The notes beneath the pieces are model-generated. The model had not been told where the DNA came from. It saw nothing but the letters and a program-made list of their open reading frames with translations, and did no database searches. From G965230065 sp965230065 (lineage in GTDB: Bacteria > Bacteroidota > Bacteroidia > Cytophagales > Cyclobacteriaceae), in assembly GCA_965230065.1 (NCBI GenBank), contig OZ245942.1, forward strand, positions 5,146,001 to 5,210,000: 64,000 nucleotides of DNA. Direction: 5' to 3'. The position numbers and the translations under genes are program-made. Of the stretch, positions 25,282-34,544 are shown piece by piece (the stretch's first letter is position 1; every line of letters begins with the position of its first letter).

Positions 25282-25806
25282 TTATTGACTCAGTTTGAAC
25301 TGCTCAGGCACTATGATGGCATTAGAAAACTCTGATTTGAGCTTGGCATAGGTTTTTTGGGCTTGGATAACACTGTAAAACTTGCCTACTTTCACTTTCC
25401 AGAAAGGGGCTTCAAAACTGAGGGTAGGTTTGGCATCTGGTAATACCATATATACATCATCCTTTACTTCATCGCCTTTTTGTCGCTCCGAGCCTGAGTA
25501 AACCTGTATGGTGTATCCCGTATAATAATCATATTCCCGGTTCCGGTGGGCTACTGAATCCAGAAAAGTATTGAGTGATGTGGTAATATCCCCGGAAGGA
25601 TTGATGTCAGGAGTATTATAAATGATCGTTTCAGGTTCAGTAGCCGTGTTTTTGGCTTCTTTTGCTTTCAGAGAATCCGAAAAATTTGGCCGGTGTTTTG
25701 ATAAATCTTCATCAAAATCCACACTACTCATAGAAGCAGGTTTGGTGACGCACCCGGCAACCAGCAAGAAAAAAAGTAAAAGTGAGCTATTGAATATTTT
25801 TATCAT
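25282..25806 (-). CDS. Lipoprotein with SPOR-like C-terminal domain
   Basis: The chosen start (MIKIFNSSLLLFFLLVAGC) gives a clean lipoprotein signal with lipobox VAGC; 12 further upstream codons (start 25842) would bury it. The mature protein has a Ser/Asp/Pro-rich linker and then about 75 residues with the SPOR pattern: YTIQVYSGS, then FWKVKVGKFYSVIQAQKTYAKLKSEF. SPOR domains bind denuded septal peptidoglycan, so an envelope or division-site location is inferred. It lies 19 bp downstream (in the transcription direction) before the M20 gene and may be co-transcribed with it. Confidence 0.75.
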   Translation of the reverse strand: MIKIFNSSLLLFFLLVAGCVTKPASMSSVDFDEDLSKHRPNFSDSLKAKEAKNTATEPETIIYNTPDINPSGDITTSLNTFLDSVAHRNREYDYYTGYTIQVYSGSERQKGDEVKDDVYMVLPDAKPTLSFEAPFWKVKVGKFYSVIQAQKTYAKLKSEFSNAIIVPEQFKLSQ

Positions 25807-25915
25807 CGGTAAAATGATTCTGTTTGAACGTGAATATCGCAAAGATAACGGGAAAGATAAAAAACTGTTGTAATCAACGCTTTCTTTACGATACCTAATG
25901 GGTTTTTTTAAAATT

Positions 25916-28093
25916 TTACAGCTTTAATGGTTTATAAGCCTCTAAGCTAAATAACCCGTTATCCATTTGCATGGTTACAGGGCGGTCCACTTCCACAGCT
26001 ATTACTTTGTCATTTTCCAACTGTAAGATAAACTTACAGGGTTTGTTGAAGGTTACGTCAGCTTTACCATCCTGATTGAAATCAATCTCTTTTCCTTCTC
26101 CACCAGCGGCTGAAGGGCTGATATATATATTTCCTTGTACTGAACCCAATATGGAAGAAAAGCCTTCATGTTGTAACTGAAAGCTTTCTTTTACCAGTTT
26201 TACTTCTGGATCACTTGTCGTGCGGGGATAAACAAACACTGTGTTTGTATCTCTTTCTGTAGTAAAACGCACTGGCTTGAGCCAACCATACGTGCTTTGC
26301 AGCGAATCTTGTTCTTCAATGAGTTGAGCATCTTCGTTGAGACTGATAAAAAATTGTCGATCTTCCTGCCCGGCATATCCGGTGGAGGCAATTCCATTAG
26401 CTATTTCAGTTGCTAAAGCCCGGCCATCATTTACCAATAAAGGAACATTGAGGGCAAAAGGTTTGTCCTGAAGCGCATACAACTCGGTCAATATGCCTTC
26501 GGGTGTTACCGTAAAGTCTTGTTTGAAATACGGCCCTCCGCGTCCGGTAGCGTAGTGGTATGTTAGCGTAAACTTGACGAGTAGGGGATGCACAAAATGA
26601 ACGGTAGGGGTAACACGATAATCTTTAGGCAAATCGGCCAATTGTATCCACTGCCCGTCTTGTTGCCATGCAGGCCCAAAGCTGATACCCTCTCCGGAGG
26701 GTACTTCGTGTTTCCCGTCCGAAGGGCCCAGACGGTCATCCCAACCTGTTTTGCTGAAGCGGACTACGCCAAGTGGAGTCCAGGAGAAACCGTATTTGGG
26801 TACTGAGGCACCGCGTAAATTGACAAAAACCTGCATGCCCCCGGCATTGGCCACAAAGGTAGAAAACCGATCGTCGGTGCTGAACGCGTATCCGCCTATT
26901 TCAGTAGGGGCGGGTTGTTCTTTTATTTCTGTTTGGGCAGTCAGGTAAGCTTCTGCCAAATGAAACATCATGGCTCCGCTGTAATTGCCCCACTGGCTGG
27001 CAGGCTGGTAACCGATTCGGTTTTCAGGGTCAAAATAATTTTTTGTGATGTAGAGTGAGCCTTCCCAGGGCGTATCCTCTCTTTGCCAGCGCAAGATACT
27101 CTGGAAACTCAGCATGGCTGCCCGCCGGTATTGCCCGGCCAGCCTTTCTTCCCCGTTTTTCCAGGCATCTGCTGCCATGGCTTCAAAAATCAGTTGGTAC
27201 AAAATGTCATTAAACACATGGTCATCCGTACGGCCGTTGGGGGGGCACTGTCCGGCAGGACTTTGCAAAAGCAGGGAAGTTTGGGTGCCCCGCCTCACGC
27301 TTTGGTTAATTTCCCTGGCAGAGGGGCCATCATATGAGCCAACCAGGGCGGCCAGGTTTCCCCGCCCCACGGCTTCTACCGCATGCGATTGCGGATCGCT
27401 GCTCCAATCCTGATATAAATTCCATTTATCCAGATAAATTCTTTCTTTTTGTGTCCAATCATGCCAGCCTTTTTCAATAAAAGCGATGGTAGGATCTGGC
27501 GATACCAATCCAGCACGGGCCCGCACCCACTCACCTTTCATGGCATACGTGCGCCAATTATTCAGCCTTCCGGTAAAATTAGCCATTACCACCGAAAGCG
27601 GGGTTTTCATGCGGTTTTCCCACCGTTCAAAGGTTTCTTTATCAACATGCGTATGGTACAGTTCCAGGGCATGGGCCAATGGTGCAATGAAAAACTCACC
27701 GTGTGCATCTGGAATGCTTTGGCTGCCTCCGGCAAAACTTTGGGTGGCATGTTCCATGGCAAGTATGCCCGAGGGAAGTAAATCTTTTGCTCTTCCTGCA
27801 TCTATCAATGTACCCACAGCAAAGGCATAGTAAGGCGTTGAGTATTGGTGTTCCCTTTGTAAATAGGGGTCAATGATGGCTCCTTGCTCATGCTGATGCT
27901 GCCTGGCAACCCGGCAGATACCTTCTGCCACATCCAGGTATTTTTCAGGTGATATATCTAGCGGATTCCAGGGCTGAGCCGTCAGATGAAAACGTATTTC
28001 GGGAAGATGGGTAGGCAGGTCTTGGGCCAGGGAATCAAAGTTCAATAATACCGTAATAAATAAAGCGGTAAGGAAAATGTGCTTGGTTTTCAT
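25916..28093 (-). CDS. Secreted putative carbohydrate-active protein
   Basis: A 725-residue exported protein; the start MKTKHIFLTALFITVLL (28093) gives a normal signal peptide ending near SLAQ, whereas the longer frame to 28141 adds a non-signal segment. The first 400 residues are Trp-, His- and Tyr-rich and helical (for example GKGWHDWTQKERIYLDKW-like stretches, GQCPPNGRTDDHVFNDILYQ), as in alpha/alpha-toroid lyases and hydrolases of polysaccharides. The rest is beta-rich with a terminal EF-like DFNQDGKADVTF. I do not recognise a CAZy family. Glycan degradation is inferred only from composition and architecture. Confidence 0.6.
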   Translation of the reverse strand: MKTKHIFLTALFITVLLNFDSLAQDLPTHLPEIRFHLTAQPWNPLDISPEKYLDVAEGICRVARQHQHEQGAIIDPYLQREHQYSTPYYAFAVGTLIDAGRAKDLLPSGILAMEHATQSFAGGSQSIPDAHGEFFIAPLAHALELYHTHVDKETFERWENRMKTPLSVVMANFTGRLNNWRTYAMKGEWVRARAGLVSPDPTIAFIEKGWHDWTQKERIYLDKWNLYQDWSSDPQSHAVEAVGRGNLAALVGSYDGPSAREINQSVRRGTQTSLLLQSPAGQCPPNGRTDDHVFNDILYQLIFEAMAADAWKNGEERLAGQYRRAAMLSFQSILRWQREDTPWEGSLYITKNYFDPENRIGYQPASQWGNYSGAMMFHLAEAYLTAQTEIKEQPAPTEIGGYAFSTDDRFSTFVANAGGMQVFVNLRGASVPKYGFSWTPLGVVRFSKTGWDDRLGPSDGKHEVPSGEGISFGPAWQQDGQWIQLADLPKDYRVTPTVHFVHPLLVKFTLTYHYATGRGGPYFKQDFTVTPEGILTELYALQDKPFALNVPLLVNDGRALATEIANGIASTGYAGQEDRQFFISLNEDAQLIEEQDSLQSTYGWLKPVRFTTERDTNTVFVYPRTTSDPEVKLVKESFQLQHEGFSSILGSVQGNIYISPSAAGGEGKEIDFNQDGKADVTFNKPCKFILQLENDKVIAVEVDRPVTMQMDNGLFSLEAYKPLKL

Positions 28094-28273
28094 ACTTAAA
28101 AGTATCAATTTTTGCGGGCTTTCAAAACTTATCAATTGCATTGAGGCAAGTGGGAAAATTACAGATAAAAATGCTGAAAAAGCTTAGAATCGAATTGATT
28201 TCTTTTGTTTCTGCTGGGTTTATTGGATAAATTGTAAAGGATAACTCTTTTTTTGAACTAAACTACCAACCTC

Positions 28274-29701
28274 ATGAAAGAAAATGTAACCTCCGCCAAA
28301 GAATTTTTTGATTTTGCCAAAAAACATGGTGCTGAAATGGTAGACCTTAAATTTGTTGACCTGCTGGGCACCTGGCAGCATTGCAGTTATCCTATTGAAA
28401 CCTGGGATGCAGATACTTTTGAAAATGGAGTGGGTTTTGACGGCTCTTCCATACGGGGCTGGCAAAGCATTGATACTTCAGATATGCTGGCAGTACCCGA
28501 CCCTTCCACCGCCCAAATTGATCCTTTTTTTGCCGAACCCACCGTGAGTGTCATCGCCAATATTGTTGACCCGCTTTCCCATGAACGGTATTCCCGTGAT
28601 CCCCGCAACATTGCCCATAAAGGAATCGCCTACTTGAAAGAAACCGGCATTGCGGATACCTGTTTTATCGGCCCCGAACCTGAATTTTTTATTTTTGATG
28701 AAGTTTTGTTTGAGCAAAAGCAAAATACGGCTTATTACAAAATTGATTCCGTAGAAGGTGCGTGGAATACCAATCGAATAGAAGAACCGAATTTGGGCTA
28801 TAAACCGAGCTACAAGGGCGGTTATTTTCCTGTAAGCCCCACAGATACCTACCAGGACCTCCGGGGTGAAATGGTTAAGGAAATGCGGAAACTGGGCATT
28901 GTGGTGGAAGCCCATCACCACGAAGTGGGTACGGGCGGGCAAGCAGAAATTGATGTGAAGTTTTCGGAGTTGCTGGATATGGCCGATCAGTTCATGTGGT
29001 TTAAATATGTGATTAAAAATGTGGCCAGAAGGTATGGCAAAACGGTTACTTTCATGCCCAAACCCATCTTTGAAGATAATGGGAGCGGTATGCACACCCA
29101 TTTTAGCTTATGGAAAAAGGGAAAGCCCTTATTTGCCGGTAATGAATATGCCGGACTGAGCGAAATGGCATTGCATGCTATAGGTGGTATCCTGAAACAT
29201 GCGGCTTCCATTCTCGCTTTTGCTGCCCCTACCATCAATTCATACCGCAGGCTGGTGCCCGGATACGAAGCTCCCGTGAACCTGGTATATTCTCAAAGAA
29301 ACCGTTCTGCTTCCGTTCGGATTCCGATGTATTCTAATAGTCCGAAAGCTAAACGCTTTGAATTTAGGTGCCCAGACCCTACGGCCAATGGTTACCTCTT
29401 GTTTACAGCCATGCTGATGGCTGTGCTGGATGGCATTGAAAAAAAAATAAAACCAGGCAAGCCTTTGGATAAGGATATTTATTCCTTATCCCCCAAAGAG
29501 CTGGCACGAACCAACAAGGTGCCTGGTTCCCTGGGGGAAGCTTTGGATGCACTGGAAAAAGACCATGCTTTTCTTACCAAAGGAGGCGTGTTTACTGATG
29601 ACCTCATAGCAACCTGGATTGCCTATAAGCGTGAAAATGAATTGCTGCCGATGGCCTTGCGCCCGCATCCGTATGAGTTTTATTTGTATTATGATAATTA
29701 A
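28274..29701 (+). CDS. glnA: Glutamine synthetase, type I
   Basis: A 475-residue GSI, forming the dodecamer that makes glutamine from glutamate, ammonia and ATP. Landmarks: GFDGSSIRGWQSIDTSDM, FIGPEPEFFIFD, HHHEVGTGGQAEIDV, PIFEDNGSGMHTHFSLW, NRSASVRIPMYS and FEFRCPDPTANGYL. Tyr403 in DKDIYSLSPKEL aligns with the adenylylated tyrosine of enterobacterial GlnA, so adenylylation is possible in principle. It has its own transcription unit, ended by a 24-bp perfect palindrome. No glnB or amt is adjacent. Confidence 0.97.
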   Translation: MKENVTSAKEFFDFAKKHGAEMVDLKFVDLLGTWQHCSYPIETWDADTFENGVGFDGSSIRGWQSIDTSDMLAVPDPSTAQIDPFFAEPTVSVIANIVDPLSHERYSRDPRNIAHKGIAYLKETGIADTCFIGPEPEFFIFDEVLFEQKQNTAYYKIDSVEGAWNTNRIEEPNLGYKPSYKGGYFPVSPTDTYQDLRGEMVKEMRKLGIVVEAHHHEVGTGGQAEIDVKFSELLDMADQFMWFKYVIKNVARRYGKTVTFMPKPIFEDNGSGMHTHFSLWKKGKPLFAGNEYAGLSEMALHAIGGILKHAASILAFAAPTINSYRRLVPGYEAPVNLVYSQRNRSASVRIPMYSNSPKAKRFEFRCPDPTANGYLLFTAMLMAVLDGIEKKIKPGKPLDKDIYSLSPKELARTNKVPGSLGEALDALEKDHAFLTKGGVFTDDLIATWIAYKRENELLPMALRPHPYEFYLYYDN

Positions 29702-29720
29702 CCCGAGACTGTTTTTTTAA

Positions 29721-29744
29721 AGACTTCCGAAATTTCGGAAGTCT
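29721..29744. repeat. 24-bp perfect palindrome after glnA
   Basis: The sequence AGACTTCCGAAA followed by its exact reverse complement, with flanking GAGAC / GTCTC that extends the pairing. No T-run follows on either strand, so it is a hairpin-forming 3' element rather than a canonical intrinsic terminator. Confidence 0.6.
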
Positions 29745-29861
29745 GTCTCAAAACTTTATATCTTTGATGGCATCGTTGTTGGAGCTTGTTTTCTGCACTT
29801 TACGTGAATAAAGGTAAAAAGTAAGTGTTTGTTGTTTAGCTTGTCAAGGATTACCCAGAAT

Positions 29862-31007
29862 ATGAAAATATTAATTGCACCGGATAAGTTCAAAGGTTCA
29901 TTAAGTGCCATACAGGTTTGTGAAGCCATTGCTGAAGGAATTTATGAAGTTGACCCTAAAATTGATGTAGTTAATTTACCTTTAGCCGATGGGGGAGAAG
30001 GCACTGCCGAAATACTAACATATCATACGAAAGGCAAAACAATTTCAAAAACTGTTAACGACCCTTTGATGCGGCCTGTTGAAGCTTCATTTGGCTTTTC
30101 CGGAGATGGTACTACCGCATTTATTGAGATGGCCGTTGCTTCTGGTTTGTATTTGTTGGATGAGAATGAAAAAAATTGTTTGCATACCACCACATATGGC
30201 ACCGGGGAGTTGATCTTAGAAGCCTTGCAACTTGGTGTGCATAAAATAATCCTGGGCATTGGTGGAAGTGCTACCAATGATTGTGGGATGGGCATGGCAG
30301 CCGCCCTGGGATATCGTTTTCTGGACAAAGAAGGTAAATCGTTGGAGCCTGTGGGTGAAAACCTACAATATGTGGAAAAAATTGACGATGCAAATCTACA
30401 ATTCAACCCCGAAGAAGTTGAGGTAAAAATAGCCTGTGACGTGGACAATCCATTATATGGCAAAAACGGGGCGGCGTATGTATATGGACCGCAAAAAGGT
30501 GCTGACGATGAGGCAGTTGAGGTACTTGACCGGGGTTTGCAGAAAATTAACGAAGTATTCATCAAACAATACGATATCGATGCCAATGCCATTCCGGGGG
30601 CAGGTGCTGCGGGTGGTATGGGGGCAGGAGGTATTATTTTTATGGGTGCTAAGCTCGTTCCCGGAGTGCAACTGATTATGGATCAGGTTAACTTTCGACA
30701 CAGAGCAAAAGAAGCAAACCTCATCATTACCGGAGAAGGAAAGATTGACAGCCAAACGGTGAGAGGGAAAGTAGTAAAGGGAGTGAGTGATGTGGGGAAT
30801 GAATATGCTGTACCTGTTGCTGCCCTCTGTGGAACTTTTGACGGCTCCCATGCATTAACTAAAGAATTGGGGCTTGCTTTTGCTGCTTCTATTATTACCA
30901 AACCCGGGAGCCTTGAGGAATCGATACAGCAAGCCCGTAAAGGCTTGAAAAACCTGGGTTTCAACCTTGTTCATTTTTACACTACTGTGCGGATGGGTAT
31001 GCACTGA
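29862..31007 (+). CDS. Glycerate kinase
   Basis: A 381-residue glycerate kinase of the GarK/GlxK family, phosphorylating glycerate with ATP. MKILIAPDKFKGSLSAIQVC at the start (which decides ATG 29862 over the ATG at 29829), PLADGGEGTAE, LGIGGSATNDCGMGMAAALG, and the C-terminal ITGEGKIDSQTVRGK are all diagnostic. It is monocistronic in this window and its role in glycerate or serine-glyoxylate metabolism cannot be settled from context. Confidence 0.94.
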   Translation: MKILIAPDKFKGSLSAIQVCEAIAEGIYEVDPKIDVVNLPLADGGEGTAEILTYHTKGKTISKTVNDPLMRPVEASFGFSGDGTTAFIEMAVASGLYLLDENEKNCLHTTTYGTGELILEALQLGVHKIILGIGGSATNDCGMGMAAALGYRFLDKEGKSLEPVGENLQYVEKIDDANLQFNPEEVEVKIACDVDNPLYGKNGAAYVYGPQKGADDEAVEVLDRGLQKINEVFIKQYDIDANAIPGAGAAGGMGAGGIIFMGAKLVPGVQLIMDQVNFRHRAKEANLIITGEGKIDSQTVRGKVVKGVSDVGNEYAVPVAALCGTFDGSHALTKELGLAFAASIITKPGSLEESIQQARKGLKNLGFNLVHFYTTVRMGMH

Positions 31008-31023
31008 CGTTTCGCTTTAAATA

Positions 31024-31164
31024 TTATACGATAGCAAAAATCAGTGATACAAAAAGGTAAAACAGCAATAAAAAGACATAAAACTTCCGCGTTTTTTTCT
31101 TGGGTTTTCCGAAAACCCATCGGTCAATACAGTACTTCGATCTTACTTCATACGGTGTTTTCAT
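31024..31164 (-). CDS. Small single-helix membrane protein (46 aa)
   Basis: ATG at 31164 and TAA at 31024-31026 bound a 46-codon frame. The product begins MKTPYEVRSKYCIDRWVFGK, then a strongly basic run (PKKKTRK) and a single C-terminal membrane helix (FYVFLLLFYLFVSLIFAIV). The inside-positive arrangement and short tail predict a bitopic inner-membrane microprotein. It is convergent with the glycerate kinase gene (16-bp gap) and divergent from the gene at 31537; an 11-bp tandem repeat array lies directly upstream of its start. Confidence 0.55.
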   Translation of the reverse strand: MKTPYEVRSKYCIDRWVFGKPKKKTRKFYVFLLLFYLFVSLIFAIV

Positions 31165-31536
31165 AACTAAAAAATTTAAATTGGGGTAAATTAATATTAC
31201 GCTAATGTTAAGTCAATGTTACGTTAATGTTAACTCAATGTTAAGAAATTACACAAATTATACCAAATTTCCTGATATATAAATAAAAGTGTTTTCTTTC
31301 AAATTTTATGCAAACCTTTTCCAAAGCCTTAGGCAAAAAGACTTTATTGGTACATGATATTGTAAGTTTTCATATCATTTAATGCAAATTATCATTAAAT
31401 TAATTGGCCTGTAATCAAAGCACTTGCACTTACCTGGTTAAGTTACTTTTCAAATCAAGGTTATTATTTTTCATTCAGTTATTACAAATCATTGACTTGC
31501 CCGTATTAGGGATCAATTGTAGATGTATTTTATGCT
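31165..31536. other. 372-bp divergent regulatory region
   Basis: Gene-free AT-rich region between the minus-strand microprotein and the plus-strand gene at 31537. Apart from the 11-bp repeat array (31191-31245) I see no gene, hairpin with T-run or RNA. The size and the array suggest regulated divergent promoters. Confidence 0.4.
31191..31245. repeat. Five-copy 11-bp direct repeat array
   Basis: Five adjoining 11-bp units: TTAATATTACG, CTAATGTTAAG, TCAATGTTACG, TTAATGTTAAC, TCAATGTTAAG. The core AATGTTA is kept in the last four and altered at one base in the first. A period of 11 bp is one helical turn, so all copies face the same side of DNA. It lies 27 bp upstream of the small membrane protein start and 290 bp upstream of the gene at 31537. 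Confidence 0.7.
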
Positions 31537-32961
31537 ATGGAAAAATTAAGCCGCCTTATCAAAAGCTTAAAGTCTAGTGAAATCCAATTAATTGAAGACT
31601 TTTACAAAGCAAAATACAATGGCAATGCTGCTGAAAATAAGAGGTTACAACTGTTTAAGTCTATAGCAACAGGCAAAGTGCATAACAATGAAGAAGCTAC
31701 CGACTTGTTGTACAACCAAAAAAAAAACTCAGCCCTCAGCCATCTCAAAAAGCGGGTAGAGGAAGATATTCTTAATTTTTTGTTATTTGATTTCAGCTAT
31801 TGTGGCTTATCCGAGGCCACCCGGGAAGAATTGCATTGTAATAAAATGTTACTACAAGGCAAAATGCTACTTGCCAAGGGCATTTGGGAAGAAGGCATAT
31901 CCCTCTTAGAAAAAACTTCTCAACTTTCTGAAAAATACGAATTTACCGATATTAAACTGGCTTCCGACGATATATTGCGGACGTACAATAACAAAAAATG
32001 CCAGCAATATAACCAGCATATTGAAAAAAGTATGGGTGATTATCGGAAAATGCTGAAAGCCAAGGGTATCTCACTGATGTTTGCCCGAGAATTTGGCATT
32101 AGCCAAAATGAAAAATCAATAGAAAATATTACTTCCAATCAGGAAAAATATGCAAAAACCGACAGGCCAAAAAAAGTAATTTTTTGGAATAAGATGGCCT
32201 TGTTGCAGTATTATAAAAATGAACATGATTTTGAAAACGCGAAAAAATATGCGCTGGAATTACTGGAAAATCTGCATGCCGATCCAAAAGTTTTTTCAGA
32301 CTTTACTTTTGCCCAGGCCAACCTGGAACTGGCAAAAATCCTGATCTATTTAAAAGATTATAACAATGCATTGTTAAGGTCCGAAAATGCCATTCAGTTG
32401 TTTCCAAACACTTCAATTGAGTATGTACAGGGACTGCAAGTGTACTACTTTGCAAATTTTAGAAGCGGAAAAATCAAAATAGCTGAATCAGCAGTTGAAA
32501 TTGCCCTAAACCACCCTCTCGTAAAAGATGTCTTAAAAAGTAAATGGATCTTACTGAATGCAGCCCTTATGTTTGTTCAGAAACGGTTTTCTGTGGTGAA
32601 TAGAATGATTTATACCCAAAACACAGAAAAAAATGATGCTTATTGGGAAATAGGCTCCAAAATATTAGAGATGCTCAATATTCTTGAAACAGAAGATTTT
32701 GACTGGTTTGAGTATAAAGTGGAATCCCTGCGGAAGAGGATGAAGTCATTGAGGAATAAAAGTAACGACAGGATTAAGATATTTTACTGCTTATTAAAAA
32801 CGCTGGTCCGGACTAATTACGATTACAATGCCACTGTTACCACAGAAAAACAAAATTTAGATTTGTTGCTCAGCAATAAGTTGACTCTCACCTGGGATCC
32901 CATGGGTTACGAACTGATCAATATTCGGGATTGGTTTTTAAATAAAGCCGGATTAAACTAA
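31537..32961 (+). CDS. Hypothetical helical (TPR-like) protein upstream of eCIS
   Basis: A 474-residue soluble protein, Lys- and Leu-rich and entirely helical in appearance. Repeating units such as NEHDFENAKKYALELLENL and DFTFAQANLELAKILIYLKDYNNALLRSENAIQLF (split here by family logic) resemble TPR pairs at about 225-310. The N-terminus (MEKLSRLIKSLKSSEIQLIEDFY) looks like a dedicated small domain. No signal peptide. It precedes the contractile injection cluster by 255 bp in the same direction and could be a regulator or simply a neighbour; the sequence does not decide. Confidence 0.7.
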   Translation: MEKLSRLIKSLKSSEIQLIEDFYKAKYNGNAAENKRLQLFKSIATGKVHNNEEATDLLYNQKKNSALSHLKKRVEEDILNFLLFDFSYCGLSEATREELHCNKMLLQGKMLLAKGIWEEGISLLEKTSQLSEKYEFTDIKLASDDILRTYNNKKCQQYNQHIEKSMGDYRKMLKAKGISLMFAREFGISQNEKSIENITSNQEKYAKTDRPKKVIFWNKMALLQYYKNEHDFENAKKYALELLENLHADPKVFSDFTFAQANLELAKILIYLKDYNNALLRSENAIQLFPNTSIEYVQGLQVYYFANFRSGKIKIAESAVEIALNHPLVKDVLKSKWILLNAALMFVQKRFSVVNRMIYTQNTEKNDAYWEIGSKILEMLNILETEDFDWFEYKVESLRKRMKSLRNKSNDRIKIFYCLLKTLVRTNYDYNATVTTEKQNLDLLLSNKLTLTWDPMGYELINIRDWFLNKAGLN

Positions 32962-33216
32962 GTGCTGCTGCCTACTGATACTATCAGGTTATTTGTCAAT
33001 ATATAAAAACATTTTTGAGTTAACACATTGAAAGTCAATTACTTAATTTTTTATCTGCCCTTAGGTTCGTTCAATAAGCGCAATATATTTCCTTTTTTCT
33101 ACGCATAAATCTTCTCTTTTTTACATTTCATTAAGCTTCTGATCAGTACAAGTTTCTCGAATAGGTGATTTCCAAAAGGAAACTGCAAACCTTGATTTTT
33201 AGAATTCTACTGCCTT
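32962..33216 (+). promoter_or_regulatory. Leader / probable promoter region of the eCIS operon
   Basis: A 255-bp AT-rich spacer before the first eCIS gene. CTGATACTATCAG (32975-32987) is a small perfect palindrome shortly after the upstream stop. TTAG (33061-33064), 19 bp, then TATATTTC (33084-33091) is the best fit to a Bacteroidota promoter, with one mismatch in each element. That would give a long leader of about 120 nt. TTTCC-AAAA-GGAAA near 33170 could form a short hairpin in it. Confidence 0.3.
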
Positions 33217-33807
33217 ATGATATATGAAGCTTTAAATGCTACTGTAGGCCTCATCAACGAATACATTTCCCCGGGGCTCACCGATGAACCACTTATTTTG
33301 GGCAATATTTCCAAAGTGAATGACGGGGATGACTTTACGGTCAATATGCAGGACAAACTGGTGTTGTCAGTAGTTAACATTGAGGAAGATAAAGTTGCCA
33401 AATCACCGGAAAATTTCATCAAGCAAAATTCTACCATTCAGTATAAAAACCCGGCCATTCATTTAAACATCACTTTACTTTTTGCGGCCACACATAATTA
33501 TGATAACGCCATTCCTTTATTGGAAAAAATAATAAGGTTTTTTCAGCGAAAGTATGTGTTTGTGCCGGCAGATACCCCCGAGCTGGACCAGGTTAACCAG
33601 GTCAATGATTTTACCATAGAAAGGCTGGTCTTTGACTGGGTCAACCTCAATCTTGAGCAGGTACACCAATTGTGGACCACGCTCGGAGGACATTACATGC
33701 CATCGGTTGCCTATAAAATGCGTATGGTTACCATTGATGAGCATCTGATTACGCATGAAGCACTGCCCATTAAAGAAATTAATGCACAATTTGGACTTAT
33801 AGAATGA
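33217..33807 (+). CDS. eCIS tail terminator / cap protein, DUF4255 (Afp16/Pvc16-like)
   Basis: A 196-residue DUF4255 protein, the family of Afp16/Pvc16 which caps the distal end of the tube and sheath and fixes particle length. Visible landmarks: MIYEALNATVGLINEYI, DKLVLSVVNIEED, NPAIHLNITLLFAATHNYDNAIPLLEKIIRFFQ, and LDWVNLNLEQVHQLWTTLGGHYMPSVAYKMRM-like C-terminal region. It is the first gene of the cluster, and its stop overlaps the next start by 4 bp (ATGA), which indicates translational coupling. Confidence 0.9.
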   Translation: MIYEALNATVGLINEYISPGLTDEPLILGNISKVNDGDDFTVNMQDKLVLSVVNIEEDKVAKSPENFIKQNSTIQYKNPAIHLNITLLFAATHNYDNAIPLLEKIIRFFQRKYVFVPADTPELDQVNQVNDFTIERLVFDWVNLNLEQVHQLWTTLGGHYMPSVAYKMRMVTIDEHLITHEALPIKEINAQFGLIE

Positions 33808-34514
33808 TGGATATCATCATACAGAAATACAAGGTTTTATTCAACCTCCAAATGGTATTGGAAGGGTTTGAGGGCGACCTGAACCAATACTTCAATATCC
33901 GGCCCAATGAGGAATCTGAATCCTTGCTTTCGCATTACCAAACTCTTTCCAAAAAGCAAAAGAGTGCAGCTACCTTCCTTATTAAAACAAAACATGCGGG
34001 CACGGCAGATGGCGAGCCCTGGGTTTCCATTGACGATACAGATAAGTTTTTGCTTCAAATGAAATTTAAAGAAAAAGGCTTTTTGCAGAATACCCACCTT
34101 TCTGCATATGATTTTGATAACCAGGTGTTATTTGTCACCAATGCTACCGTCAACATGACGGGTAATGAGTTGCTGATTAGTAAGAAACTGGAAAGCTATG
34201 CTTCAGGCAATACGTACGAAAAAGGTTTTTTGGTAAAATCCGGAACCACCAATTACAAAGCCCTGCAACCGAGCAGTCCGGCCGATGCCCACGGCGTGCT
34301 GGAAACAGATTACTGGAAACCCATCACCCACGTAGGCATTAGCCAGGCCGATTTGGTAGACCGGAGTTCACTCACCGAACCGGTTGACCTAAACACCATC
34401 CTGTTGGTAGAAATAGACAGCAGCAGTTCGCTGAATAACAACTACCGCCTGCTAAATGCCAGCTCAAAGGTACGGGAGGTAAGTTATCTGATAAGACTTC
34501 AAAGCAATAATTAA
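33804..34514 (+). CDS. eCIS-associated protein of unknown function
   Basis: A 236-residue soluble protein with no signal peptide or membrane segment. The first half (to about 80) is helical (LSHYQTLSKKQKSAATFLI); the second is beta-rich and polar. I recognise no family. Its position between the DUF4255 terminator and the sheath, with a 4-bp overlap to the former and 30 bp to the latter, argues for a structural part of the cap end. A cap adaptor has been described for AlgoCIS, and this would be a candidate for that role; this is inference from position only. Confidence 0.75.
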   Translation: MMDIIIQKYKVLFNLQMVLEGFEGDLNQYFNIRPNEESESLLSHYQTLSKKQKSAATFLIKTKHAGTADGEPWVSIDDTDKFLLQMKFKEKGFLQNTHLSAYDFDNQVLFVTNATVNMTGNELLISKKLESYASGNTYEKGFLVKSGTTNYKALQPSSPADAHGVLETDYWKPITHVGISQADLVDRSSLTEPVDLNTILLVEIDSSSSLNNNYRLLNASSKVREVSYLIRLQSNN

Positions 34515-34544
34515 TGCATTTTATGATAAATAAACGATAAGAAT

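Noticed and set aside
29721..29744. Intrinsic terminator of glnA
   Set aside because: The 24-bp palindrome is perfect but neither strand has a following T-run, so it is listed as a repeat only.
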